A DNA stretch of 64,000 nt from Salegentibacter mishustinae (GTDB lineage Bacteria; Bacteroidota; Bacteroidia; Flavobacteriales; Flavobacteriaceae), in contig NZ_LLKN01000002.1 of assembly GCF_002900095.1 (NCBI RefSeq), positions 930,001 through 994,000 of the forward strand. The letters run 5' to 3'. A program made the position numbers and the translations under genes. Numbering within the stretch: position 1 is the stretch's first letter; the number at the start of each line of letters is the position of its first letter. Shown here one piece after another: positions 18,701 to 26,850 of this stretch. The notes beneath the pieces were generated by a model. The model was not told where the DNA came from, searched no databases, and saw nothing but the letters and a program-made list of their open reading frames with translations.

Positions 18701-20162
18701 TTACCAGGAGCAGGTGATGTTACTCTCGCAAAAGCTGGCCGGCTTTAGTAAAGGTGAAGCCGATGTTTTGCGTAAAGCGATGGGTAAAAAGATCTTCGCT
18801 TTACTGGAACAATTAAAACCAAAATTTTTAGATGGAGGAGAGGCAAAAGGCCATCCAAGAGATGTTTTAGAGAAGATTTGGAAAGACTGGGAGGCTTTTG
18901 CGGCTTATGCTTTTAACAAATCGCACTCTACCTGTTATGCCTGGATTGCTTACCAAACCGCCTATTTAAAAGCACATTATCCTGCGGAATATATGGCGGC
19001 GGTACTTTCTAATAATATGAACGATATTAAGCAGGTTACTTTCTTTATGGAAGAATGTAAGCGAATGAAGCTTGATGTACTGGGCCCTGATGTAAATGAA
19101 TCTTTCTATAAGTTTTCGGTAAATAAAGATTATGCGGTTCGGTTTGGAATGGGCGCGATTAAAGGAGTAGGTTCGGGTGCAGTGGCTACTATTGTAGAGA
19201 ACAGAAAAACAGAAGCAGGGCCGTATAAATCTATTTTTGATATGGCCAAACGTATCGATTTGCGTTCGGCTAATAAAAAGGCTTTTGAAAACCTGGCGCT
19301 CGCTGGAGGTTTTGATGGATTTGGCGATACCCACCGTGCGCAATATTTTCACGACGATGGCGACGGAATTACCTTTTTGGAAAAAGTAATCAAGTATGCG
19401 GCGAAATTTCAGGAAAATGAGAACTCTTCCCAGGTAAGTTTATTTGGGGAAGCCAGTGAAGTACAAATTCCGGAACCTGTTGTGCCTCCTTGTGAAGAGT
19501 GGGGAACGATGGAAAAACTGAGAAGGGAACGCGAAGTGGTAGGAATCTATATTTCAGGTCACCCGCTGGATGATTTTAGGTATGAGATGGATTATTTCTG
19601 TAACTCTAAGTTGGGAGAATTCAATGATCTGGAAAGATGCGTAAACCGTGACCTTACCTTTGGTGGGGTGATTAGCGATGTGCAGCACAGGGTCTCAAAA
19701 ATGGGTAAAGGCTGGGCGATGTTTTCGGTGGAAGATTACACCGACACCTATGAGTTTAGAATGTTTGGCGAGGAATATTTAAAATTCAGACATTTCCTGG
19801 TGCCTAATTCGTTTGTGCATATCAAGATCTTTGTAAAAGAAGGCTGGACTAATAAAGAAACCGGTAAAAAGGGAGAACCAAGAATTCAGTTTAACAACAT
19901 TTATTTGTTGCACGATGTGATGGATCAGTTTGCGAAAAAGCTTACGATTCAATTGGATATTGCTGATCTGCACGAGGAGAAAATCAACTGGTTTAAAGAT
20001 GTTTTTAGAACCCACAGAGGTGACCATAAACTGAATTTTGTGGTTTATGAAATGAAAGAGCAGGTGAAATTACATATGCCGAGTAAGAAACAAAAAGTGA
20101 AAATTTCGCAAGAGCTTTTACATACTTTGGAAGATGAGCAGGTAATGTATAAGTTGAATTGA
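15771..20162 (+). CDS. dnaE: DNA polymerase III alpha subunit with fused N-terminal exonuclease
   Basis: 1463 residues. An epsilon-like DEDDh exonuclease fills residues 1-190: motif FDTETTGLP at 4-12 and HNATADVEA near 173 with the His and Asp of the last motif. A PHP domain begins near residue 264 with HLHNHS and ALTDHGNMMGAFHF. The polymerase palm carries VGPGRGSAAGS and catalytic aspartates in MPDIDIDFDDEGR near 687-697. A helix-hairpin-helix and an OB fold (LTFGGVISDVQHRVSKMGKGWAMF) close the C-terminus. It synthesises and proofreads the chromosome in one chain. This layout is known in flavobacteria and distinct from the E. coli DnaE/DnaQ split. Start at ATG 15771. Confidence 0.95.
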   Translation: MYLIFDTETTGLPKRWDAPLTDSDNWPRCIQIAWQLHDEMGRLVESQDYLVKPEGFNIPYDAEKVHGISTELAAEEGISLTEMLEKFQEALNKTKFVVGQNVGFDLNIMGAEFHREAMENNLQELPVLDTCTEVTAQMCKIPGGRGGKFKLPTLTELHEFLFDEPFGEAHNATADVEATTRCFLELVRQRAFTKEQLDVPENYFENFSEANPQRIELIGLKHINLKKASEEIRKRLQKQQPTEEITTEEIEENLEKLDEVLFSHLHNHSQFSILQSTISIQDLVNVAGKENMPAVALTDHGNMMGAFHFVKEVGAYNKSVKEKNEAALANNEPAEARELKAIVGCEFFVCENHADKSRKDNGYQVVMLAKNKKGYHNLAKMSSKAYTDGFYYVPRIDKEIVKQYKEDIIVLTGNLYGEVPSKVLNVGEHQAEEALLWWKEEFGDDLYIEIMRHDQEDENRVNTVLVDFAKKHNVKLVATNNTYYCAKEDANAHDILLCIKDGEKQATPIGRGRGYRYGLPNQEYYFKSGEEMKNLFKDLPQAISNVQEVVDKIEPFELARDVLLPAFTIPEEFLVEEDKNDGGKRGENAYLKHITFLGAKERYEEITPDIEDRLNFELSVIENTGYPGYFLIVEDFIREARNLDVSVGPGRGSAAGSAVAYCLGITNIDPIKYDLLFERFLNPDRVSMPDIDIDFDDEGRSRVMDYVIQKYGANQVAQIITYGTMAAKSSIRDTARVLDLPLGDADRISKLIPTMSKLGKIFGMDEKELKKKFRSEDLEKVNELLNIAEGDDLEAQTVNQARILEGSVRNTGIHACGVIITPGDITNYVPVSVAKDSDLYVTQFDNSVVESAGLLKMDFLGLKTLTLIKDTVQIVKGRHNIDLVPDEFPLDDEETYKLFQRGETVGIFQYESPGMQKHMKDLKPTVFDDLIAMNALYRPGPMEYIPSFIARKHGDEEIAYDLPEMEEYLQETYGITVYQEQVMLLSQKLAGFSKGEADVLRKAMGKKIFALLEQLKPKFLDGGEAKGHPRDVLEKIWKDWEAFAAYAFNKSHSTCYAWIAYQTAYLKAHYPAEYMAAVLSNNMNDIKQVTFFMEECKRMKLDVLGPDVNESFYKFSVNKDYAVRFGMGAIKGVGSGAVATIVENRKTEAGPYKSIFDMAKRIDLRSANKKAFENLALAGGFDGFGDTHRAQYFHDDGDGITFLEKVIKYAAKFQENENSSQVSLFGEASEVQIPEPVVPPCEEWGTMEKLRREREVVGIYISGHPLDDFRYEMDYFCNSKLGEFNDLERCVNRDLTFGGVISDVQHRVSKMGKGWAMFSVEDYTDTYEFRMFGEEYLKFRHFLVPNSFVHIKIFVKEGWTNKETGKKGEPRIQFNNIYLLHDVMDQFAKKLTIQLDIADLHEEKINWFKDVFRTHRGDHKLNFVVYEMKEQVKLHMPSKKQKVKISQELLHTLEDEQVMYKLN

Positions 20163-20484
20163 TTTCAGTTGGCAGTTTCCAGTAGCAGCAAGCAGTAATA
20201 AATTTTTAAAGCCACGAATGCACGAATATTTTTATCAACTGAGAACTGAGAACTGAGAAACTGCTTACTGCCAACTTAACAACTGCTCACTAATTTTTCC
20301 GGTTAGGGATTGAAGCAAGCTACCGTGTAGCGCTGAAAGCCCGACCCCGCGCTACGAGCGCGGGGTAACCGCCAAATAAACGTGATGAATAAGCGTATAA
20401 CCAAATACAATATCGCTTGTGTAAGGAAAGCAAAAATATTTGACTAATTTTACGAAATAAGTATAACAGAAAAAACAGACAATT
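20163..20484. other. dnaE-trxA spacer with repeats
   Basis: A 322-bp non-coding stretch. GTTGGCAGT (20168-20176) is matched by ACTGCCAAC (20267-20275), and a heptamer AACTGAG is repeated three times at 20237-20257. A GC-rich palindrome follows at 20345-20365. No gene or clear promoter is seen. Confidence 0.55.
20345..20365. repeat. GC-rich palindrome (REP-like)
   Basis: CCCCGCGCT (20345-20353) and AGCGCGGGG (20357-20365) are perfect 9-bp arms around a 3-base loop. The composition contrasts sharply with the AT-rich surroundings, which is typical of REP-type elements. It is preceded by a CTGAAAGCCCGA stretch (20332-20344) that I recall flanking similar repeats in other flavobacteria. Confidence 0.65.
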
Positions 20485-20802
20485 ATGGCTATTGAAATAA
20501 CTGACGCGAATTTTGAAGAACAGGTGCTAAAAAGCGAAAAGCCTGTAATGGTAGATTTTTGGGCTGCATGGTGCGGACCTTGTAGAATGGTAGGACCAAT
20601 TATTGACGAAATTAGTACTGAATATGACGGGAAAGCCGTGGTAGGAAAACTAGATGTTGATGCAAACCAGGAATTTGCTGCTAAGTATGGTGTAAGAAAC
20701 ATTCCAACTGTACTTATTTTTCAAAATGGAGAAGTAGTAGGCCGCCAGGTAGGCGTTGCGCCAAAAAATACTTACGCTGAAGCTTTAGACGAATTGCTAT
20801 AA
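20485..20802 (+). CDS. trxA: Thioredoxin
   Basis: 105 residues with the redox motif WCGPC at 29-33 in VMVDFWAAWCGPCRMVGP, the cis-proline segment RNIPTVLIFQNGE, and the C-terminal helix. No signal peptide, so it is a cytoplasmic disulfide reductase for ribonucleotide reductase, peroxiredoxins and others. It is a single-gene unit with an intrinsic terminator 23 bp downstream. The call is firm. Confidence 0.97.
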   Translation: MAIEITDANFEEQVLKSEKPVMVDFWAAWCGPCRMVGPIIDEISTEYDGKAVVGKLDVDANQEFAAKYGVRNIPTVLIFQNGEVVGRQVGVAPKNTYAEALDELL

Positions 20803-20825
20803 GTTTTAGCATTTATATAATTATT

Positions 20826-20852
20826 AAAACCCGGTCTTGTGCCGGGTTTTTT
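20826..20852 (+). terminator. trxA terminator
   Basis: AAAACCCGG (20826-20834) pairs with CCGGGTTTT (20842-20850), with the T tract continuing to 20852. Confidence 0.85.
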
Positions 20853-20905
20853 ATTTGAAGGCTATTGGAGTGCGGTAATTCGCGCTTTTCTTATATTAGT
20901 GGAGT

Positions 20906-21838
20906 ATGAATTTAAAAGATGAAATATATAGTTCGGCTGCGGGGTTTACACAGTTAGAACTCCTGGCGAGACAGGTTGTGGAAGGTTATATTTCGGGAAT
21001 TCATAGGAGTCCGTTTCACGGGTTCTCTGCTGAATTTGCCGAACATAAGATTTACAATAATGGCGAAAGCACCAAACATATAGACTGGAAGCTTTTTGCT
21101 AAAACCGATAAGCTCTACACGAAACGCTACGAAGAGGAAACGAATTTACGTTGCCATTTTATTATGGATAATTCGGCTTCGATGCATTATCCCGAGGTGG
21201 ATAAATTTTCGGTGAACTCTCTTAATAAGATTGGTTTTTCGGTATTATCCATAGCCAGTATAATGCAGATTTTAAAGCGCCAACGGGACGCGGTGGGTCT
21301 TAGCATATATAGCGATGAATTTGAGTTCTACGCGCCTGAAAAAGGCAGCGATCGGCATCAGCATATGTTACTGGACGCCCTAAATAAAAGCCTGGAGAAG
21401 AAAACCAATCATAAAGCAACTAAAACCTATACTTTTCTACATCAAATTGCCGAAAAGTTGAAAAGACGCTCCCTGGTGTTTTTGTTTACCGATATGTTCC
21501 AGGCCGATACCGAAGAAGCAGCACTTTTTGAAGCTTTGCGGCATTTAAAATATAACAGGCATGAAGTTGTTTTGTTTCACGTGATGGATAAAAAGCGAGA
21601 ATTCGATTTTGACTTTGAAAATATTCCGAAGCGATTTACCGATGTGGAAACGGGAGCTGAAATAGATCTTTATTCTGAAAATATTCGAGAAAGTTACCAA
21701 AAGGCGGTACAGAAATATGTTGCTGACCTCAAAATGGAATGCGCTAAATACAAGATCAATTATGTAGAAGCGGATATTAATAAAAACTTCGATAAAATTT
21801 TGACGACCTATTTTGTTGAAAGACAAAAGTTTGCCTAA
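20906..21838 (+). CDS. DUF58 / von Willebrand factor A-like protein
   Basis: 310 residues. The DUF58 signature is RSPFHGFSAEFAEHKIYNNGESTKHIDWKLFAKTDKLYTKRYEEETNL. It is followed by a vWA-like fold with HFIMDNSASM, a degenerate MIDAS (DxSxS-like). No transmembrane helices are present, unlike the longer membrane-bound DUF58 proteins. In many Bacteroidota DUF58 genes sit beside a MoxR ATPase and BatA/BatB; here it stands alone between trxA and tRNA-Asp, so its partner must be encoded elsewhere. It probably assists protein-complex maturation or metal insertion; the precise role is unknown. Confidence 0.85.
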   Translation: MNLKDEIYSSAAGFTQLELLARQVVEGYISGIHRSPFHGFSAEFAEHKIYNNGESTKHIDWKLFAKTDKLYTKRYEEETNLRCHFIMDNSASMHYPEVDKFSVNSLNKIGFSVLSIASIMQILKRQRDAVGLSIYSDEFEFYAPEKGSDRHQHMLLDALNKSLEKKTNHKATKTYTFLHQIAEKLKRRSLVFLFTDMFQADTEEAALFEALRHLKYNRHEVVLFHVMDKKREFDFDFENIPKRFTDVETGAEIDLYSENIRESYQKAVQKYVADLKMECAKYKINYVEADINKNFDKILTTYFVERQKFA

Positions 21839-21876
21839 AGCAAAGAAAAAAAGCTGAAAAAAACTTTATAAAAAGG

Positions 21877-21907
21877 TTTGTGTAATTATAAAACAGGTGT
21901 ATATTTG
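21877..21907 (+). promoter_or_regulatory. tRNA-Asp promoter (Bacteroidota consensus)
   Basis: TTTG at 21877-21880, a spacer of exactly 19 bases, then TATATTTG at 21900-21907: a perfect match to the Bacteroidota sigma-ABfr -33/-7 consensus TTTG-N19-TAnnTTTG. It lies 18 bp before the tRNA. Confidence 0.88.
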
Positions 21908-21925
21908 CACTCGCAATAACGCAAC

Positions 21926-21999
21926 GGTCTGGTAGTTCAGTTGGTTAGAATACCTGCCTGTCACGCAGGGGGTCGCGAGTTCGAGTCTCGTCCAGACCG
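21926..21999 (+). tRNA. tRNA-Asp (GUC)
   Basis: 74 nt. Acceptor GGTCTGG (21926-21932) pairs with CCAGACC (21992-21998), with discriminator G at 21999. The anticodon arm CCTGC-CTGTCAC-GCAGG gives anticodon GTC (Asp), and the T-loop is TTCGAGT. CCA is not encoded. A REP-like palindrome starts 3 bases after the tRNA end. Confidence 0.97.
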
Positions 22000-22001
22000 C
22001 A

Positions 22002-22017
22002 TTCCGAAGCATCGGAA
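22002..22017. repeat. REP-like palindrome directly behind tRNA-Asp
   Basis: TTCCGAAGCATCGGAA is a near copy of the REP core CCCGAAGCATCGGG found in the GIY-YIG array behind tRNA-Phe. It starts 3 bases after the tRNA 3' end. Confidence 0.7.
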
Positions 22018-22020
22018 GTA

Positions 22021-22047
22021 AAAGCTCCTCAATCGAGGGGCTTTTTT
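22021..22047 (+). terminator. tRNA-Asp terminator
   Basis: AAAGCTCCTC (22021-22030) pairs with GAGGGGCTTT (22035-22044) with one G-T pair and a 4-base loop, followed by a T tract. The remaining spacer to 22295 holds nothing I can recognise. Confidence 0.85.
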
Positions 22048-22295
22048 TATGGAGTAAATTGAGTGGGTTTAATGTAAATTTTGGCTAATTTTTTGAGCTA
22101 AAGATTGCAGATAAGTAAGTCGAAAGGCTCTTTTTACTAATAATTAGTTCAATAGAAAATATTAAGAAATAGTTATTCTTTTTAATATTCAAAGGTTTAC
22201 CATGTTAGTAAATGCTGTAAAGTTTGAAAGTAAATTCTACTAAAATCAATACAGGCTGGCTGGTTGGTGTTTTAAAGCAGAAAAAATGGAATTGG

Positions 22296-23372
22296 TTATC
22301 CTTTCAACTTAGACATGCTGAATAAAGCCGCACCAGTCAAAGCTGTTTTATCATTCAAAATCACTTTAACCGGAATTTGCTCAAGAAGCGGGTTCATTTT
22401 ATTTGAATCAACAAAATTCTTTTTGAACAATTGGTTATCTAAAAGTTCAAGATTTTTAGGAAGAATACCACCTCCAATATAAATACCTTTTGTCGCTTTA
22501 AATTTTAAAGCCAGTTGTGCAGATTCTATTGCCAGGAATCTTATAAATAAATCGATAGTTTCTTTACAAACGGGATATTTAGAATCTTTGGCACATTTAC
22601 TTATAACAAGAGTTGGGTCTGTGTTTTTAATTTCAGTTGAAAACCACTTTGGTTCTGCAATCTTTCTGTATTCAAGCAGGAATAAGTATAAATTATAAAT
22701 CCCTGGGCCTGAAATGATTCTTTCCCAGCTTACGTGCCCAAATTTTTTATTTAAATAGTGCCACAAAGCCCGGTCTAACTCTGTTCTTGGACTAAAATCA
22801 CAATGTCCTCCTTCTGAGGCAAAAGGAATAAAATGTGTATCTTCCCACAAAATTCCTGCTTCGCCCAGGCCTGTACCCGGAGAAATTAAGCCTGCATTTC
22901 CCCTTGAAGTTGTGCCCTTTTTGATTTCATAGTAATCGCTAGGCTTCAATTTTTTTAAAGCATAAGCATGGGCTTCCATATCGTTTAGTATCCATACCTG
23001 CTGGATGTTGGTTTCTTTAATAATTTCGGCTCTATCAATTAGCCAGGGAGAATTGGTTAATTGAGCTTTGCCCTTCGAAACCGGTCCTGCTACTCCAATA
23101 CAGACACTTTCAATATTCTTTAAATCAGTTCCGCAAAAGTCTTTGAGCACTTTTAAAAAAGAATAATCTTCTTTTGTTTTGTAAGATTTTTCTTTAAAAA
23201 GTTTTAATTCTTCATTTACTAATTCAAATAAAGCAAAACGTGCATTAGTTCCACCAATATCAGCGGCTAGAATATAACCTGATAAAAATTCGGTTTTGGT
23301 ATTTTTTCTATGATCCACAGGGCTAAAATTTTTTACTCGATAATCGAGATTAAATGCTCTATCCCGAAGCAT
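22296..23372 (-). CDS. glk: Glucokinase (bacterial Glk type)
   Basis: The phosphate-1/adenosine fingerprint LAADIGGTNARFALFE starts near residue 34. WILNDMEAHAYAL, the LISPGTGLGEAGI ATP motif and IYIGGGILPKN are characteristic of the Glk family rather than ROK. It phosphorylates glucose to glucose-6-phosphate in the cytoplasm, feeding the glycogen genes or glycolysis. The start is uncertain: the only upstream ATG (23372) lies inside a REP-like palindrome, and the predicted first 33 residues are not Glk-like. A GTG at codon 19 (23318) would give a more usual length. It stands alone between tRNA-Asp and a stress protein. Confidence 0.88.
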   Translation of the reverse strand: MLRDRAFNLDYRVKNFSPVDHRKNTKTEFLSGYILAADIGGTNARFALFELVNEELKLFKEKSYKTKEDYSFLKVLKDFCGTDLKNIESVCIGVAGPVSKGKAQLTNSPWLIDRAEIIKETNIQQVWILNDMEAHAYALKKLKPSDYYEIKKGTTSRGNAGLISPGTGLGEAGILWEDTHFIPFASEGGHCDFSPRTELDRALWHYLNKKFGHVSWERIISGPGIYNLYLFLLEYRKIAEPKWFSTEIKNTDPTLVISKCAKDSKYPVCKETIDLFIRFLAIESAQLALKFKATKGIYIGGGILPKNLELLDNQLFKKNFVDSNKMNPLLEQIPVKVILNDKTALTGAALFSMSKLKG

Positions 23373-23378
23373 CGGGAT
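23361..23378. repeat. REP-like palindrome overlapping the predicted glk start
   Basis: ATCCCGAAGCATCGGGAT is a perfect 18-bp palindrome apart from its central bases, of the same family as the palindromes at 1592, 34483 and 34855. The predicted glk ATG (23370-23372) is within it. Confidence 0.75.
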
Positions 23379-23438
23379 GTCTCGAAATCAAATTGTATTT
23401 TCTAATAATAATGCTTGGTGAGCTTGATTTGTTGTAGC

Positions 23439-24254
23439 TTACTTGAAAATTAATAGGGGTACTTTTACAGAAGAATATATTTGTTTTACCACGTCTTTGT
23501 GTAGCAAATTACTTTTCTGTTGGTTTTTTCTTTCAAGCATCGCCACAATATCTATATCTTCTTCTTTAATAAACTTAGATAAAGCGTCTACCACATTATT
23601 AGAATAAATAAGTTCGTATTCCAGTTTGGAAGAATCGAAATTAGCCGATTTTAACCATTTAAACTTTTCCTCTTGCTCTTTTATTTTTTCCGGTCTGTCG
23701 TCTTTCTTAATAATGTGAACCACGCTTATCTTTGAGCTATGCGTAGAGAAGGTTTCCACCAGTTTTTTTAAGTAAAAAACATCTTCTTCTTCAAAATCTG
23801 TGGTGTACAAAATCTTTTTTGGAGTTTTGACTTCATAAGCCTGTGGGATAGTAAGAATAGGAAATTCAGGATGGGTGATCATTTCCTTTGCCGTGCTTCC
23901 AAAAAGAAGTTCTCTAATAGGTCTTGCTCCACAAGCGCCTATAACCAGCATCTGTAAATTCATGTCTTTTACGAAATCCTGTATTCCTTTTATAGGAGAT
24001 TCTCCGGTGACCACCGAGATAGTAAGATCAAGATTTTCTAAACTATCTCCTAATTGTGAACTACAAAAATCTGCCACTCGATGTTTTTCTTCAGTAAGCA
24101 GCTTTGCAGTTTCTTTTTTCGATAATTTCTGGGCGCTGGTCACTACGTGTAAAACAATTAAATCAGCATCAAAGATTTTCCTGTTAGCGTAGGTATATTT
24201 CAAAGCTGTACTGGAATTTTCCGTACAATTTGTAGCATAAACAATCTTCTTCAT
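23439..24254 (-). CDS. Universal stress protein, two tandem Usp domains
   Basis: 271 residues: two UspA-like domains at about 1-140 and 145-271. The first ends with the ATP-binding pattern G-x2-G-x9-G-S (GACGARPIRELLFGS) and FPILTIP. The second has the fold (KILYTTDFEEEDVF ... VKVPLLIFK) but lacks that glycine motif, so it probably does not bind nucleotide. Tandem Usp proteins are common in Bacteroidota and respond to starvation or oxidative stress by family knowledge. Single gene on the minus strand, with no linked partner. Confidence 0.88.
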   Translation of the reverse strand: MKKIVYATNCTENSSTALKYTYANRKIFDADLIVLHVVTSAQKLSKKETAKLLTEEKHRVADFCSSQLGDSLENLDLTISVVTGESPIKGIQDFVKDMNLQMLVIGACGARPIRELLFGSTAKEMITHPEFPILTIPQAYEVKTPKKILYTTDFEEEDVFYLKKLVETFSTHSSKISVVHIIKKDDRPEKIKEQEEKFKWLKSANFDSSKLEYELIYSNNVVDALSKFIKEEDIDIVAMLERKNQQKSNLLHKDVVKQIYSSVKVPLLIFK

Positions 24255-24600
24255 GATATTAAAATTTATACTTTAAAATAAGCGCTTATTCACACGAAAA
24301 AGAATGATTTTAATCAGCTATATGGAGATTGTTTGAGTTCTGTGCTATTTTATTCTTCGATCCGGGAATTTTTGTGTTTTTATTTCTGCTTAAGAAGGGT
24401 ATTCGCCTTATCTATAGCTTTCTAGGCATACTAAAATCATTCAAAAAAATACCGCAATAAAATTACATTGGATTAAAATCAACGTAATGGAAGGTAATGT
24501 TTATCAAATCTGGCCTAAGAATTTTATAAGAAAAATTTGAAAATTTAGGGGACCGTACATTATTCTGCTATTTTAGCATTTCAAATTTAAAACTACCATA
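24255..24600. other. Spacer between usp and the H1-like gene
   Basis: 346 bp with no gene. A short dyad TGCTA-TTT-TAGCA lies at 24567-24579 just before the H1-like gene; TATTTTAG in it is one mismatch from the -7 consensus. Nothing else is recognisable. Confidence 0.35.
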
Positions 24601-24777
24601 ATGAAAGAACTAGTTGAAAACATTCAAACTACATTTGAAAATTTCCAAACTGAGGCTAACGCTCAATTAGAGACTGGCAATAAAAGCGCCGGGACCAGAG
24701 CAAGAAAATCTTCTTTAGAGTTGGAAAAACTTTTAAAAGAGTTTAGAAAAGTTTCAGTTGCTGAATCTAAGAAGTAA
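24601..24777 (+). CDS. Histone H1-like small protein (Hc1-type)
   Basis: A 58-residue frame starting MKELVENIQTTFENFQ and ending FRKVSVAESKK. The middle GNKSAGTRARKSSLELEKLLKEFRK is a basic amphipathic helix that matches the small Bacteroidota proteins annotated as histone-H1-like (Hc1) in my recollection: GNKAAGxRARKxxLEx...KEFRK. It is proposed to bind DNA or nucleoid components; direct evidence of function is scarce. It is a single-gene unit with its own intrinsic terminator, consistent with strong expression. ATG at 24601. Confidence 0.82.
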   Translation: MKELVENIQTTFENFQTEANAQLETGNKSAGTRARKSSLELEKLLKEFRKVSVAESKK

Positions 24778-24782
24778 AGAAT

Positions 24783-24811
24783 AAGGCTGTCTGAAGAGGC
24801 AGCCTTTTTTC
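24783..24811 (+). terminator. Terminator of the H1-like gene
   Basis: AAGGCTG (24783-24789) pairs with CAGCCTT (24800-24806), then a T tract, 6 bp after the stop codon. Confidence 0.85.
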
Positions 24812-24905
24812 TATACCTCCATCTAAAATTGAAAATTTAGTAGATTATTTTAGGCCCGATTCAGCTATTTTAGACCTCATCTAATTTGGTTATAAGGTTT
24901 ACTGA

Positions 24906-25580
24906 TTATTTGATTATTCGACCGTCTTCCAGGTAAATGGTTCGGTCTGTTCTTTTGGCAAGATCTTCGTCATGCGTTACCATAAGTAGGGAGAGTCCTT
25001 TTTCCTCTTTTAAGTTTTTTAAGAGTTGAAATAAATTCTCTGAATTAAAACTATCCAGGTTACCGGTAGGTTCATCTCCAATTAATAACATAGGTTCATT
25101 TATTAGTGCTCTGGCTACGGCAACTCTTTGCTTTTCTCCTCCTGATATTTTTGATGCTTTTTTAGAAACTAGATGACCAAGATGAAGTTTGGTAAGTAAA
25201 TCTATGGCGTCTTCTTCAATTTGTTCGACCGATTTTATCGCTAACTTTTTTGCCGGAAGCATTACATTTTCCAACACACTAAATTCTGGAAGGAGATAGT
25301 GAAACTGAAATATAAAGCCTATTTTTTTGTTTCTGATATAGGATAATTCCTTCTGAGATTTCCCTGTTACTAATTCATTCTGAAGATAAAGTTCGCCGCT
25401 ATAATCGGTATCCATGGTAGAAAGAATGTATAAAAGAGTAGATTTTCCTGAACCCGACTTGCCCATTATACTGGTGAATTCTTCTTTTTTAACGCCCATA
25501 TAGATGTCCTTAAGAACATGAAAGGGTTTCTCTTTACCGAAGAGCTTGTTGATATTTTTTGTTTCCAGAATGTAGCTCAT
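24906..25580 (-). CDS. ABC transporter ATPase (MacB/LolD-type)
   Basis: 224 residues: Walker [10 protein letters not shown] near 39-47, Q-loop [19 protein letters not shown], signature [16 protein letters not shown] and Walker [13 protein letters not shown]. The [11 protein letters not shown] and TGNLDS wording is that of the LolD/MacB/FtsE family that pairs with FtsX-like permeases. It is the last gene of a three-gene unit (adaptor, permease, ATPase), 7 bp after the permease. The unit would drive export or extrusion across the envelope using a mechanotransmission permease. Substrate unknown. Confidence 0.92.
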   Translation of the reverse strand: MSYILETKNINKLFGKEKPFHVLKDIYMGVKKEEFTSIMGKSGSGKSTLLYILSTMDTDYSGELYLQNELVTGKSQKELSYIRNKKIGFIFQFHYLLPEFSVLENVMLPAKKLAIKSVEQIEEDAIDLLTKLHLGHLVSKKASKISGGEKQRVAVARALINEPMLLIGDEPTGNLDSFNSENLFQLLKNLKEEKGLSLLMVTHDEDLAKRTDRTIYLEDGRIIK

Positions 25581-25587
25581 AGTTCTA

Positions 25588-26850
25588 TTAGTTACCTCTT
25601 ATTATTTGTACCGGATCTATAGCTCGAGCCTTTTTAGAAGGAAAATAGGCTGCAATAAAAGTGCATAGGAGCGCAAAAACTAATCCTATAAGATAATCAG
25701 TGGGATTATAAATTATAGGATATGTTGTGATGGTAGGTAAAGCTTCGGTTTCAAATGGAATAGTGTCAATAAGGCGCGATAAGCCCAAACCCAAAATAAG
25801 ACCTAAAATTCCTCCTGCAACACCAATAAATGTTGCCTGACTTAAAAAAATCCATTGTACATCTGATCCGGAAAAACCAATAGCTTTAAGTATCGCTATA
25901 TCATTCATCTTTTCATAAATAAGCATATTTTGGATATTATAAATGCCAAAACCCGCAACTATTAAGAGCGTTATAGAAACGGCATAGGTAATAAGGTTAC
26001 GAATGTTAGAACCGGTTTCAAATTGGGCATTCATTTGGTTAATATCAATAGCAGATACATTGTATTTCTTTTCCAACACTCCGGCCAGGGCTGGAGCATC
26101 TGAAATATCAAATAGCTTTATATTAATATCGGTAATATAGTTTTCGGCCTCCCCTAAAATTCTTTGTACGGTTTTTAAGTTTGTATAACTCTGTATATTA
26201 TCTATATCTGCTATTCCACTTTGGTAAATCCCAACCACCTTTAGGGGAAATTTATCACCTTTTGCGGTACTCACAATTACTTTTCTACCTCGAGAAATTG
26301 ACATTTTTTCGGCTATTCCGGCGCCGAGTAAAATACCGTTTTCAGTATTTTTTAGATCCAGAATGCTACCCTCAATAATATAATCCTGAATATTGGAAAG
26401 TTTTGATTCTTTAATAATATCTACTCCCACTAAATTTCCTCCAAGTTCTATATTCCCGGATAGGTAGAAAATCTGGGTTTGAAGCTGTGGTGTAGCTCCC
26501 TGTACTTTTTTATTTTTCTCTAGATCGTTTAAAATTGGAAATGCATTATGGATCTTAATCTGATTTTGTTTGGGCTTTATAGAATGTATTATGGGAACAG
26601 CATCTTCAAAATCTTTGTATAGCGCAATTGCCTGCTTTTCGCTAGGTTTTATTTCGTTGAAGAGATGAATATGTGATACCTGGTTTAGTATAAGATCGTC
26701 AAGCATGGTGTTGAGACCGGTCATAAAACTTACCAAAGTTATATAGGCTGCAATCCCAAAGGTGACACCAATTGAAGCAGTGATCGTAGACTTCAGCTTA
26801 GAAAACAAGTGAGTTTTTGCTATTTCCAGTATAACTTTCCAGGATCTCAT
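25588..26850 (-). CDS. ABC transporter permease (MacB/FtsX-like)
   Basis: 420 residues. TM1 lies at about 18-42, a large periplasmic domain at about 43-280, then three C-terminal helices. The sequence IYEKMNDIAILKAIGFSGSDVQWIFLSQ is the typical FtsX-fold coupling region, and the end FPSKKARAIDPVQIIRGN is diagnostic for LolE/MacB-type permeases. It works with the ATPase downstream and the lipid-anchored adaptor upstream; its ATG overlaps the adaptor's stop codon. The adaptor partner favours MacAB-like efflux over lipoprotein transport. Confidence 0.9.
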   Translation of the reverse strand: MRSWKVILEIAKTHLFSKLKSTITASIGVTFGIAAYITLVSFMTGLNTMLDDLILNQVSHIHLFNEIKPSEKQAIALYKDFEDAVPIIHSIKPKQNQIKIHNAFPILNDLEKNKKVQGATPQLQTQIFYLSGNIELGGNLVGVDIIKESKLSNIQDYIIEGSILDLKNTENGILLGAGIAEKMSISRGRKVIVSTAKGDKFPLKVVGIYQSGIADIDNIQSYTNLKTVQRILGEAENYITDINIKLFDISDAPALAGVLEKKYNVSAIDINQMNAQFETGSNIRNLITYAVSITLLIVAGFGIYNIQNMLIYEKMNDIAILKAIGFSGSDVQWIFLSQATFIGVAGGILGLILGLGLSRLIDTIPFETEALPTITTYPIIYNPTDYLIGLVFALLCTFIAAYFPSKKARAIDPVQIIRGN

